Under the pieces are notes generated by a model. The model ran no database searches and was not told the origin of the DNA. It saw only the letters and a list, made by a program, of their open reading frames with translations. Shown here one piece after another: positions 17,656 through 25,957 of a stretch of 64,000 bases of DNA. The position numbers and the translations under genes were made by a program. The first letter of the stretch is position 1, and every line of letters begins with the position of its first letter. Source of the DNA: Sphingobacterium sp. UGAL515B_05 (GTDB lineage: Bacteria; Bacteroidota; Bacteroidia; Sphingobacteriales; Sphingobacteriaceae); contig NZ_CP109907.1 in the NCBI RefSeq assembly GCF_033097525.1, positions 2,108,001 through 2,172,000 of the forward strand. The letters are read 5' to 3'.

Positions 17656-18726
17656 GTGATTGAAAAAAGTAAAATAATAGATATCAGGAGTTTGTCTTTG
17701 GATCAGATCAAAGATCAACTTACAGCGTTGGGGGAGCAGGGCTTTCGTGCGAAGCAGATTTATGAATGGCTCTGGGTAAAGTCCTGTGTAGATTTTGATC
17801 AGATGAGTAATTTGAGTAAGCCCCTTCGTGAGAAGCTGAAAGCGAATTTTACGATCAATGCAGTTACAGTTAAAGAATCTCAGATCAGCTCAGATAAAAC
17901 AATTAAAAGTAGTTTTTGGCTGTATGATAACAATATCATTGAAGGGGTGTTGATACCCGCTCCGGAGCGAATGACAGCTTGTGTCAGCTCACAGGTGGGT
18001 TGTAGCTTGACCTGTAAGTTCTGTGCAACAGGCTATATGGACCGTAAAAGGAACCTCAATGCCGATGAGATCTACGATCAAGTCGTTCTGATCAGCAAGC
18101 AAGCCGAAGAGAACTACGGGCAGCCGCTCACAAATATCGTTTATATGGGGATGGGTGAGCCTTTGTTAAATTATGCCAATATGATGAAGTCGGTTGAACG
18201 CATTACGGCCCCCGATGGATTAAATATGGCTGCCAAGCGGATCACTGTTTCCACTGCCGGTATCGCAAAAATGATCAAAAAATTGGGTGATGATCAGGTA
18301 CGTTTTAATCTAGCACTTTCTTTGCACGCTGCAAATGATAAAAAGCGGAATGAAATTATGCCGATCAATGAGCAGAACTCACTAAAAGCTCTGGCAGAAG
18401 CCCTCAAATATTTTTATGCGAAGACAAAGAATCCAATCACATTTGAATATATTGTCTTTAACAATTTCAATGACGAATTGGAGGATGCAAAAGAACTTGC
18501 CAAGTTCTGTAAACACGTTCCTTGTAAGGTCAACCTGATTGAGTATAATCCTATCGCACTGGCCGATTTCCTAAATGCTGAAGCGGATAAAATCGAGGTA
18601 TTCGCAAATTATCTAAAAAGTCAAGGTATCATTACGAATGTGCGACGTAGCCGTGGTAAAGATATTGATGCAGCCTGTGGGCAATTAGCAATCAAGGATG
18701 AAAAAAAGGAGGAATCCGAGGCATAA
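17656..18726 (+). CDS. rlmN: Dual-specificity 23S rRNA A2503 / tRNA A37 methyltransferase
   Basis: A 356-residue radical SAM enzyme that methylates carbon 2 of A2503 in 23S rRNA and A37 in some tRNAs. The iron-sulphur motif C-x3-C-x2-C is in VGCSLTCKFCATGYMDRKR, the SAM-binding GMGEP motif follows, and the second catalytic Cys lies in DIDAACGQL near the C-terminus. The N-terminal accessory domain is complete only if translation starts near 17656 (GTG, giving MIEKSKIIDIRSL). The frame is open back to a TTG at 17626, but that lies in the terminator of miaE. The next ATG would remove the accessory domain. The ComF gene follows after 41 bases. Confidence 0.93.
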   Translation: MIEKSKIIDIRSLSLDQIKDQLTALGEQGFRAKQIYEWLWVKSCVDFDQMSNLSKPLREKLKANFTINAVTVKESQISSDKTIKSSFWLYDNNIIEGVLIPAPERMTACVSSQVGCSLTCKFCATGYMDRKRNLNADEIYDQVVLISKQAEENYGQPLTNIVYMGMGEPLLNYANMMKSVERITAPDGLNMAAKRITVSTAGIAKMIKKLGDDQVRFNLALSLHAANDKKRNEIMPINEQNSLKALAEALKYFYAKTKNPITFEYIVFNNFNDELEDAKELAKFCKHVPCKVNLIEYNPIALADFLNAEADKIEVFANYLKSQGIITNVRRSRGKDIDAACGQLAIKDEKKEESEA

Positions 18727-18767
18727 TCTGGCGGAGAGTTCCTATCTTTAATAGGGGAATTAACCAG

Positions 18768-19466
18768 ATGAAATCCGAATTAAATAAGCTTTTTGGCGAT
18801 TTTCTAGCTATCTTTTTTCCAAGAGAATGTGGCTGTTGTGGCTGTGTGCTAAAATATCAGGAAAAGTTTATCTGTATAGCATGCGACTTCCACTTGCCTT
18901 ATACTAACTTTCATGAATATTCAGATAATGATACGGCAAGACAGCTTTGGGGGAAAGCTCCAGTGGAAGAGGCCTGTTCTTTTTTATTCATGCAAAAGGA
19001 TAGCCGTGTAGAGCACCTCATTTATCAGATTAAATACAATAATCAACCCTTTCTTGCGGAATATTTTGGCTATCTATACGGCTTAAAATTAATAGATGTA
19101 AAGGCCTATCAGGATATCGACTGTATTGTTCCTGTGCCGTTACACAGGAGCAAACTCCGAAAAAGAGGCTATAATCAATCCACTTACTTTGGAAGGGGGT
19201 TGTCTAGAGCGATGGAAATCCCACTGCGTGAAGATATTTTGGTAAGAAAGAAGGCGACAATTAGTCAAACAGGTAAGGGACGACTCGACCGTTACGAAAA
19301 TGTAAGTGATATTTTCGATTGTCGGGCCACTGGGGTGCCGGCCAATGTACATATTCTATTGGTGGACGATGTGCTAACAACAGGCGCTACGATTGTTTCC
19401 GCGACATTAGCACTCTTAGATGCTATTGACTGTCGGATATCTATTGCCACTTTAGCGAGGGCCTAG
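18768..19466 (+). CDS. ComF-family phosphoribosyltransferase-like protein
   Basis: A 232-residue ComF/GntX-type protein. The N-terminal zinc finger is made by CGCCGC and CIAC (residues about 18-40). The C-terminal type I phosphoribosyltransferase fold has RKRGYNQS and the PRPP-binding loop ILLVDDVLTTGATI near residues 200-213. In naturally competent bacteria ComF supports DNA uptake at the inner membrane; in others the role is unclear, and no other competence gene is in this window. It follows rlmN on the same strand with 41 bases between, so co-transcription is likely. Confidence 0.9.
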   Translation: MKSELNKLFGDFLAIFFPRECGCCGCVLKYQEKFICIACDFHLPYTNFHEYSDNDTARQLWGKAPVEEACSFLFMQKDSRVEHLIYQIKYNNQPFLAEYFGYLYGLKLIDVKAYQDIDCIVPVPLHRSKLRKRGYNQSTYFGRGLSRAMEIPLREDILVRKKATISQTGKGRLDRYENVSDIFDCRATGVPANVHILLVDDVLTTGATIVSATLALLDAIDCRISIATLARA

Positions 19467-19552
19467 ACCAAATTTGCCCATAGCGTTTAGATTTATTTGG
19501 TAACACGCTCAATAAAAATGAAAAGGTCAAAACTAACGCAATACGGTGTTTA

Positions 19553-19933
19553 CTACCGTCTGTTCACATAGTTTAGCAAATAGGCAAACCCGGCCATACC
19601 TATTCCGATTGTGTCTGCAAATAAATCCCACCAATCTCCACTGCGATAAGTAAAAATATAAAGTTGAAGCAATTCTGTCAGTCCGGCAAATAAAAATCCG
19701 AGGATAGAAACGATGAAGATGGGTAGCCAACGGGTTGGTTTACCGCTGAATTGCTGGATCACACCATTGTATAACAACGTACAGAAAACAAAAAACATAC
19801 CGCAATGAACTAATTTATCCATACCCGGATAGGCGGGAACTGCGTCAAAATTATTGCCGGGGAGCGTGCATAAAATAATAACTATTATGGCCCAGATAAA
19901 AGACCACTTATAGTCTAATAAGATTTTAATCAT
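19553..19933 (-). CDS. VanZ-family small membrane protein
   Basis: A 126-residue integral membrane protein with four predicted transmembrane segments (about residues 10-26, 40-58, 70-92 and 103-121). The VanZ family signature is seen in KLVHCGMFFVFCTLL and in GLTELLQLYIFTYRSGDWWD, where the Asp-rich segment precedes the last helix. VanZ gives low-level teicoplanin resistance in enterococci, but most family members have no known role, so no resistance claim is made. It converges with the ComF gene and is monocistronic. Confidence 0.88.
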   Translation of the reverse strand: MIKILLDYKWSFIWAIIVIILCTLPGNNFDAVPAYPGMDKLVHCGMFFVFCTLLYNGVIQQFSGKPTRWLPIFIVSILGFLFAGLTELLQLYIFTYRSGDWWDLFADTIGIGMAGFAYLLNYVNRR

Positions 19934-20035
19934 GGCGTTAAATATCTAAAAATTTCCTGATAGAAATAAAAATATTATGAATTTAAAAATTATTCATCTG
20001 TAAATCAGCTTTTTAATAAAATTGTCTTGTCTTGT

Positions 20036-20072
20036 ATGGTACTATGTATTGCATGGTACCATAAAATACATA
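20036..20072 (+). promoter_or_regulatory. Palindromic operator over the padR promoter
   Basis: A near-perfect 30-bp palindrome (20043-20072) has outer arms TATGTATT / AATACATA, a two-base mismatch, and a perfect core ATGGTACCAT (20053-20062). A second copy of the core with one mismatch, ATGGTACTAT, lies 17 bases upstream (20036-20045). It covers the stretch between the -33 and -7 elements. ATGT...ACAT arms fit known PadR operators, so autorepression by the downstream PadR protein is likely. Confidence 0.75.
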
Positions 20073-20080
20073 TATCTTTG
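20049..20080 (+). promoter_or_regulatory. Promoter of the padR-pspC operon
   Basis: TTG (20049-20051), 21 bases, then TATCTTTG (20073-20080), ending 7 bases before the padR ATG. It is largely covered by the palindromic operator. Confidence 0.7.
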
Positions 20081-20087
20081 TATTGTT

Positions 20088-20459
20088 ATGATAGCTGAAA
20101 ATACACAAATCCAAATGAGGAAGGGGATACTTGAATATTGTATCCTATCCATAATTTCTCGAGGAGAAATTTATGCCTCCGATATTATCAGCGAACTGAA
20201 GAAAGCTCAATTATTGGTTGTGGAAGGAACCTTATATCCGCTTTTAACACGTCTAAAAAACAATGGCCTGTTAAGCTATATATGGAAGGAGTCGACTTCA
20301 GGTCCGCCTAGAAAATATTATGAAATTACCCAAGAAGGGTTAGAAGTCCTTTTGCGACTAGATGTTACCTGGAATGAGCTTGTGTTTGCCGTAAACACGT
20401 CATTGGTGGGTAGAAACAATGATTCAACTAAACCAGTCAAAGATAACAACGATGAATAA
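20088..20459 (+). CDS. PadR-family transcriptional regulator
   Basis: A 123-residue winged-helix regulator. The start at 20088 (MIAENTQIQMRKG) is the usual PadR N-terminus; a longer frame from 20022 would run through the promoter and operator. Family features are GILEYCILSIISRGEIYASD, LVVEGTLYPLLTRLKNNGLL (recognition helix) and the wing SGPPRKYYEITQEG at residues about 75-90. It lacks the long C-terminal dimer domain of classical PadR and belongs to the short group (PadR-s2). It overlaps the PspC gene by 8 bases, a common Bacteroidota pairing, and probably represses both genes through the palindrome at 20043-20072. The inducing signal is unknown, but envelope stress is a fair guess. Confidence 0.92.
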   Translation: MIAENTQIQMRKGILEYCILSIISRGEIYASDIISELKKAQLLVVEGTLYPLLTRLKNNGLLSYIWKESTSGPPRKYYEITQEGLEVLLRLDVTWNELVFAVNTSLVGRNNDSTKPVKDNNDE

Positions 20460-22122
20460 GACAATAATTATCAACATAAATAGTATCGTCTTCCATATTG
20501 AAGAGGATGCTTATGAGGTGCTTCGCTCCTACATGATTGATATAAAGAAGCACTTTGGACAATCAGAAGATAGTAAGGAGATTTTAGAGGACATCGAAAA
20601 TCGGATTTCAGAAATGTTTACTGAAAAGATTCAGGCCGGCAGTAAGGAAGTTCTTAATATGGATGATGTTAATGCCGTGATTGGGCAGATGGGGAGCGTT
20701 AGCGATTTTGAATCTGAAGATCAGGATGGTTACGGGGCTTTTCAGCGTCAGCCGAATGCAGATGGGTTTAAAGTAGGGAAGAAGCTGATGCGCGACCCTG
20801 ATGACAAAGTTTTCAGTGGAGTATGTAGCGGACTGGGACATTTTTTTGGCATTGAGGCCAAATGGGTACGTTTACTCTTTGCTTTATTTGTTGTGATCGG
20901 TGGATCGGGCGTATTGGTCTATGTCATCCTATGGATCGTCATGCCGCTCGCTGTAACTCGTGCAGATAAGATGGAAATGCGTGGGGAGGCACCGAATATT
21001 CAGAACTTCAAACGTTCTTTCGATGAAGAAATGAGCGGGGTAAAGGATTCGTTTTCGAGGGGAATGGACCGTACAGGTGATAGTGTTACTAAATTATTGC
21101 AGGTCTTTGTGAAGGTCATCGGCGTGTTCTTTGTTATTATTGTTGGGTTGACGCTCATCGGGTTGATTATTGGACTTATCTTCTTTGCACTGGCTATTGT
21201 GAACGTAATTCCTGACGTCATGGACGATTCTGGTCCTTTTTATCTCATGAATCCGAGCGATGTACCTTTTGCTTTGATAGCGGGTTTCTTGGCCATTTTT
21301 ATCCCTTTTGCCGGATTGTTCTATTTGCTTCTCCGCGTTCTCTTCGAGAAAAAGCCAATGAACAATTATTTAACTACCATTTTGTTTTTGGTTTGGTTGG
21401 CATCAATAGGTGCTATTATCTACTACGCTACATCGGTAGCGAAGGAGTTCAAAGAGTCCAGTACGATTGTTGAAGAGAAACCGCTGCAAAAACAAGCTGC
21501 TTATTACTTAAATGAAAATGATATTCGGGTAATTCGTTTAAAAAATGGCGTAAAAAGCGGTTTGGGTATAAGAAACGAAAACCTCTCTACTTATCTGAGA
21601 CGTAATATTCGTATCCGTGTCGAACGTATCGATTCTCTACAGGAACCTTATGTACGTTATGAGTATTCGGCTAAAGGAAATTCCTATAAAGTTGCAACAG
21701 ACAGAGCAGGTAAAATTAATTATGCGTTGAGACAAGATAGTACGTCATTAACATTTGACAATGCCTTCCAGTTGAATGAAGGTGAACTCTATCGGGATCA
21801 AGAGGTCAATATTACCTTGTTTCTCCCAGTAGGCACCAAATTGATCATCAATGATAATCTTAAAGATAAATTAAGAGATATTTCATTCTACGAATGTCGG
21901 GATCGTTATCGGGAAGATCTAGGGGATGTAAAAGATGTTGAGTTTGTGGTCACTTCACTCGGTTTGAAATGTGCATTGCCACCCAAAAAGTTAGATGACA
22001 GTGACGAAGCAGATGCTAAAGGCAATGAAGTAATCGCAAATGATACGTCTGTTGTCATCCGCAGAGATACCATTATCAATGTCAAAAAAGATGGTGTGAC
22101 CATAGAGACAAAAAAGAAATAA
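20452..22122 (+). CDS. PspC-domain membrane protein
   Basis: A 556-residue inner-membrane protein. The N-terminal 90 residues (INSIVFHIEEDAYEVLRSY) are the soluble region usual in Bacteroidota PspC proteins. The PspC domain (DPDDKVFSGVCSGLGHFFG, then LFALFVVIGGSGVLVYVILW) spans about residues 117-178, followed by three more transmembrane segments near 225-255, 280-315 and 320-345. The C-terminal 200 residues appear to be an extracytoplasmic domain. In enterobacteria PspC senses membrane damage. I start at 20452 because the ATG overlaps the padR stop by 8 bases and gives MNKTIIININ; an earlier ATG at 20419 lies inside padR. Confidence 0.9.
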   Translation: MNKTIIININSIVFHIEEDAYEVLRSYMIDIKKHFGQSEDSKEILEDIENRISEMFTEKIQAGSKEVLNMDDVNAVIGQMGSVSDFESEDQDGYGAFQRQPNADGFKVGKKLMRDPDDKVFSGVCSGLGHFFGIEAKWVRLLFALFVVIGGSGVLVYVILWIVMPLAVTRADKMEMRGEAPNIQNFKRSFDEEMSGVKDSFSRGMDRTGDSVTKLLQVFVKVIGVFFVIIVGLTLIGLIIGLIFFALAIVNVIPDVMDDSGPFYLMNPSDVPFALIAGFLAIFIPFAGLFYLLLRVLFEKKPMNNYLTTILFLVWLASIGAIIYYATSVAKEFKESSTIVEEKPLQKQAAYYLNENDIRVIRLKNGVKSGLGIRNENLSTYLRRNIRIRVERIDSLQEPYVRYEYSAKGNSYKVATDRAGKINYALRQDSTSLTFDNAFQLNEGELYRDQEVNITLFLPVGTKLIINDNLKDKLRDISFYECRDRYREDLGDVKDVEFVVTSLGLKCALPPKKLDDSDEADAKGNEVIANDTSVVIRRDTIINVKKDGVTIETKKK

Positions 22123-22132
22123 CATAAACCAT

Positions 22133-22156
22133 GTCTTCCGCCTTCAGGCGGAAGAC
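22133..22156. other. Perfect hairpin between the PspC and receptor genes
   Basis: A 10-bp perfect stem, GTCTTCCGCC and GGCGGAAGAC, encloses a TTCA loop 10 bases after the PspC stop codon. No T run follows, so it is not a standard terminator. It could stabilise or process the transcript, or be a lone REP-like element. Confidence 0.7.
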
Positions 22157-22259
22157 AAATTATTGAAGCTGTAACCAATCGAAAGTTATTACTTACTCTC
22201 GTGTAATAAGCGCTTTAATACCACCAAAAATAAATGCTATTGCACCTATTTATAAACGA

Positions 22260-24668
22260 ATGAAAAGATATTTTTACCTCTTACTCTTAAATTTTTTGAT
22301 AGTTACATTTGCCCATGCACAAGTAAAAATTACCGGTAAAGTGCAGTCGGCAGACAATTCCGCTTTGCCTTTGGCAACTGTATATCTAACGAAATCGAAT
22401 ACCACTGTTATTTTGAAAGCGGTGGTTACGGACGAAAATGGAGAATACGAATTTTCGGATGTGCGTGCCGGAAACTATCGTATTGACGTCAAAATGGTTG
22501 GATATACGGCCAATAAGAGCAACGTTTTTGATATCAGTAAATCAGATTATAAGGTCCCAACGATCCTGCTGAACACGGACACACGAAAATTGCAGGAGGT
22601 CGCCGTAGAGGGTAAGCGGCCGATGGTTGAGAGCAAGCCTGGTAAACTGGTTTTAAATGTGGAAAACTCTCCCTTGGCCGCAGGGAATAATGCCTTAGAT
22701 ATTGTACAGCGCGCTCCTGGTGTGAGTTTAGATAACAATAATAATCTACAGTTGATGGGTCAATCGGGTGTTTCAGTCACCATCGATGGGCGGCAGACCT
22801 ATATGTCGGGTGAACAGTTGGTGAATTTTTTGAAGAGTACGGATGGCAACCAGATTAAGTCCGTCGAAGTTATCACTACCCGGGCAGCAAAAGATGATGC
22901 GGAGGGGGCCGTAGGGACTATAAATATCGTGCTCAAGAAAAATCGGATGGAAGGTTTTAACGGAACCTTTAACATGACGGCAGGTAGAGGAGAAAAATTT
23001 AGGGGGAATAGCTCTTTATCCTTAAACTATAAAAAGAACAACACGACAGTATTTGGATCGTATGCATATTCGGATGAGAAAAGTCACCGGAAGCTCCTGC
23101 TTGACCGTGTTATTCAGAATAAAGGGGAAAAGACCTATTTTAAACAAAGGTCGATATTGGATGAAAAAGAACAAAACCATTCCTATCGCTTCGGTGTTGA
23201 GCAAAGGACATCAGCCAGAAATACGTTAACCGTGCAGTTTAATGGTTCGAATAATATCGAATACAATGATAACGATAGTAAGACCAATGTCGGAAAGTCT
23301 TTTACAACATTGGATTCGCTTTTGATTTCGACATCGCAATTCAAAGAGTTATTTGATCGGTACTCTGCTAATTTAAACAATGAGTTTAGAATTGATTCCA
23401 ATGGGAGAAAACTTACCCTTGATCTGGATTGGAGTAAATTCAAAAGCAGTAAGCGCGTGGGGTATAATAATCAATATTTTGATGGTCAGATGAATGCGAT
23501 TACTCCTGAGGAGATCCAACGGAGTAGAATGCCGATCGGAATCGATATCTATGTTGCTAAATTGGATTATGAACAACCGCTATCTAAGGTATCCAAGCTT
23601 GAAATGGGAGCTAAATATTCTAATGTGACGTCGGATAACGACTTAACCTTTGAAGATTTTTTGGACAATACTTGGATGAATAACACAAAGCGTACAAATC
23701 ATTTTGTGTATAAGGAACAGATCGCAGCTGGATATATAGACTATAATAATACGATAGGAAAATGGGGGCTGAAGATCGGAGCGAGAGGAGAATATACATT
23801 TTCTGACGGAAACTCATTGACCTTAAATAAGCAGGTGAAGCGGAACTACTTTAAACTTTTTCCGAATGCAAATCTGACATATACCCTCGATGAGAATCAC
23901 ATCCTTTCCCTAGGTTATGCAAGGAAAATCACCCGTCCTAATTACCGACAGTTGAATCCTTTTGATTATTTCATTGATAAACTAACCTTCGAACGTGGCA
24001 ATCCTTATCTGAATCCGCAATTCTCCAATGAATTCACCCTAAATTATACGTTAATGCAACGTTATAATGTGACATTGGGTATTAACGATGTGCGGGATGC
24101 GATTGTAGAGAGTATGGGGCAAGATTCGGTACTGAAACAGACTTGGGTTATACGTGAAAATTTAGGTAAGAATTTGACAGCTTATCTGAATCTGAACATT
24201 CCGATTACGGTAACCAAAATTTGGAGCATGAATAACAATATTACGGGCATCCATTTTAACTTTAATGGCATGGTGGGCGGTCATCCACTTAAAAGGAAAT
24301 CCTTTCTTTTGCAAGCGACATCGATGCACAATTTAAAGTTGGCGAAAAGTCTGTCGGCTAATGTGAATTTGAGGTATTTCTCTCCTTTCAAATATAATGT
24401 ATACGATATGAGGGCCCGTTGGGATATGGAGGTTGGAGCGACAAAGACATTTAAGGATCAACGTAGTTCTTTGAAGCTGGCTGTGAGTGATTTGTTTAAT
24501 ACAGGGAATCAGAATCTGAAAACTAATTTTGGAGATTTTGACTCCAGTATCAGGCAATACCAAGATCGTCGTGTGGTTCGATTAACCTATTCGTATAAAT
24601 TTGGAAATTTAAAAAATAACTATCGTAAGAAAGATACGAGTAACGAGGAAAAGGAAAGAGCACAATAG
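22260..24668 (+). CDS. Outer membrane beta-barrel receptor (TonB-dependent receptor-like, OMP_b-brl_3)
   Basis: An 802-residue outer-membrane protein. A signal peptide (ending at VTFAHA) is followed by a carboxypeptidase-like regulatory domain (residues about 20-108, KITGKVQSADNSALPLATVY), a plug-like region (about 120-225, GNNALDIVQRAPGVSLDNNN, then VTIDGRQTYMSGEQL) and a large beta-barrel. It belongs to the outer membrane beta-barrel family common next to PadR or sensor genes in Bacteroidota, rather than to the SusC group; no SusD gene follows. The ligand is unknown. It lies 137 bases after the PspC gene on the same strand with no clear promoter between, so it may belong to the same operon. 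Confidence 0.9.
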   Translation: MKRYFYLLLLNFLIVTFAHAQVKITGKVQSADNSALPLATVYLTKSNTTVILKAVVTDENGEYEFSDVRAGNYRIDVKMVGYTANKSNVFDISKSDYKVPTILLNTDTRKLQEVAVEGKRPMVESKPGKLVLNVENSPLAAGNNALDIVQRAPGVSLDNNNNLQLMGQSGVSVTIDGRQTYMSGEQLVNFLKSTDGNQIKSVEVITTRAAKDDAEGAVGTINIVLKKNRMEGFNGTFNMTAGRGEKFRGNSSLSLNYKKNNTTVFGSYAYSDEKSHRKLLLDRVIQNKGEKTYFKQRSILDEKEQNHSYRFGVEQRTSARNTLTVQFNGSNNIEYNDNDSKTNVGKSFTTLDSLLISTSQFKELFDRYSANLNNEFRIDSNGRKLTLDLDWSKFKSSKRVGYNNQYFDGQMNAITPEEIQRSRMPIGIDIYVAKLDYEQPLSKVSKLEMGAKYSNVTSDNDLTFEDFLDNTWMNNTKRTNHFVYKEQIAAGYIDYNNTIGKWGLKIGARGEYTFSDGNSLTLNKQVKRNYFKLFPNANLTYTLDENHILSLGYARKITRPNYRQLNPFDYFIDKLTFERGNPYLNPQFSNEFTLNYTLMQRYNVTLGINDVRDAIVESMGQDSVLKQTWVIRENLGKNLTAYLNLNIPITVTKIWSMNNNITGIHFNFNGMVGGHPLKRKSFLLQATSMHNLKLAKSLSANVNLRYFSPFKYNVYDMRARWDMEVGATKTFKDQRSSLKLAVSDLFNTGNQNLKTNFGDFDSSIRQYQDRRVVRLTYSYKFGNLKNNYRKKDTSNEEKERAQ

Positions 24669-24690
24669 CTACTGACCATTATGTCGTTTC

Positions 24691-24727
24691 AAAAGGCCGT
24701 AGGAATATTTTTGCTTACGGCTTTTTA
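24691..24727. terminator. Bidirectional terminator between convergent genes
   Basis: AAAAGGCCGTA (24691-24701) pairs with TACGGCTTTTT (from 24716), with a 14-nt loop. It can end both the rightward receptor gene and the leftward LacI-type gene. Confidence 0.8.
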
Positions 24728-24728
24728 T

Positions 24729-25739
24729 TTAGTCATTGATGACTAGCTCGGTAGGTAATACACGCGTTTCAAATTCTGTAATCGGATATTTGGCTTCTAT
24801 TAATTTGATAAGAAGTTCCGTAGCGATTTTCCCCATTTCGAAAGCAGGTTGTCTTATGGCGGTTACTTTAGATGAAAATAGTTCGACAACATTAGAGTTT
24901 GTAAATCCGGCAATAGCAATATCGTTACAGGCTTCAAAATTTCTTTTTTTCACGACATGAAGATATCCTGTAGTTAACTTATCGCCAGAAATAAAAATAG
25001 CATCAAAACCAAGCCGGATAAGCTCTTCAATTGCACTTTCGATCTCTTCCAAATGTAGCCCTCCATATTGACAATATTTAACCAAATCTGGATCGAAATC
25101 AATATGATTAGCCATCAGAGCCTTTTTATAGCCAATTAATCTGTCCTTCGTTATAGACAACGATTTAGAGTTTGTAAGATGTGCAATTTTCTTATTTCCA
25201 AGTTTTATGAGGTGCTGGGTGGCATCATAGGCTCCTTGCTGATTGTTTACGATGACTTTGTATGTGTCGAACTGTTGTGGAATCCGATCAAAAAATACAA
25301 TTGGAAATCCACGTTCTTTTAATTGGTGGAGATAAGAAATATCTTCGGTTTCTGAGGACAAGGCAATTAATAACCCATCTATGCCTCTGGATGTAAGATA
25401 CTCGACATTCAGCCTTTCCCTTTCCGAAGACTCATGTGTCTGTGAAATGATGATATGAAAATTCTTGTCATAGGCAATAGATTCGACACCGTTTATGACT
25501 TGGGAAAAAAAATTATTGGCTATTTCGCTGACAATGATACCAATGGAGTGGCTTCGACGCTCCTTTAAACTCCTTGCAATGGGATTCGCACGATAATTGA
25601 TTTTTTCGGCATATTCCAATACAATCTTTTTTGTTTCAGGACTTATTTCATAACTATCTCTTAATGCTCTGGAAATGGTGGACGTTGATAAGTTAAGTGC
25701 TTTAGCAATATCTTTGATTGTATAGTTTTCGAATCTCAT
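24729..25739 (-). CDS. LacI-family transcriptional regulator of the pectin locus
   Basis: A 336-residue LacI/GalR-type regulator. The helix-turn-helix is at residues about 4-25 (YTIKDIAKALNLSTSTISRA), the hinge ANPIARSLKERRSHSIGIIV is at 52-71, and the rest is a periplasmic-binding-protein-like effector domain. The start at the ATG 25737-25739 gives MRFENYTIK; a TTG three codons earlier is less likely. It is divergent from the pectin susC gene with a 26-bp perfect palindrome between them, and a near copy of that palindrome precedes the pectinase operon. I infer that it binds both sites and responds to a pectin breakdown product. Whether it represses or activates cannot be told. Confidence 0.92.
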   Translation of the reverse strand: MRFENYTIKDIAKALNLSTSTISRALRDSYEISPETKKIVLEYAEKINYRANPIARSLKERRSHSIGIIVSEIANNFFSQVINGVESIAYDKNFHIIISQTHESSERERLNVEYLTSRGIDGLLIALSSETEDISYLHQLKERGFPIVFFDRIPQQFDTYKVIVNNQQGAYDATQHLIKLGNKKIAHLTNSKSLSITKDRLIGYKKALMANHIDFDPDLVKYCQYGGLHLEEIESAIEELIRLGFDAIFISGDKLTTGYLHVVKKRNFEACNDIAIAGFTNSNVVELFSSKVTAIRQPAFEMGKIATELLIKLIEAKYPITEFETRVLPTELVIND

Positions 25740-25801
25740 AATTGGCAAAATAGAACCTAATATTAATCAAAAAAAATTACAAAACCTAATTCGCTCCCCT
25801 G

Positions 25802-25827
25802 TGCAAACGTTGCCGGCAACGTTTGCA
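25802..25827. promoter_or_regulatory. LacI-type operator, site 1 (perfect 26-bp palindrome)
   Basis: A perfect inverted repeat: TGCAAACGTTGCC followed directly by its reverse complement GGCAACGTTTGCA. The central CG dinucleotide and AACGTT blocks are typical of LacI/GalR operators. It lies 63 bases from the regulator gene and 130 bases from the susC start. Confidence 0.92.
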
Positions 25828-25845
25828 TAATTTTATTACTGATAC

Positions 25846-25872
25846 TTGCATCAACAAGTGAAATATACTTTG
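25846..25872 (+). promoter_or_regulatory. Possible promoter of the pectin susCD operon
   Basis: TTG (25846-25848) is followed after 17 bases by TACTTTG (25866-25872), one base short of the usual -7 form. If right, the operator lies upstream of the promoter rather than over it. Confidence 0.4.
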
Positions 25873-25957
25873 TAAACTTGGTTATATGATAACCAGTTAA
25901 ATTTCCCTGCATTTCCTGCAAGAGTGATTTAATCATTTTAATTAAATACCTAAAAAT

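Noticed and set aside
19467..19501. ACCAAAT / ATTTGGT inverted repeat between the ComF and VanZ genes as a terminator
   Set aside because: The stem is 7 bp of mostly A-T pairs with a 21-nt loop and no T run.
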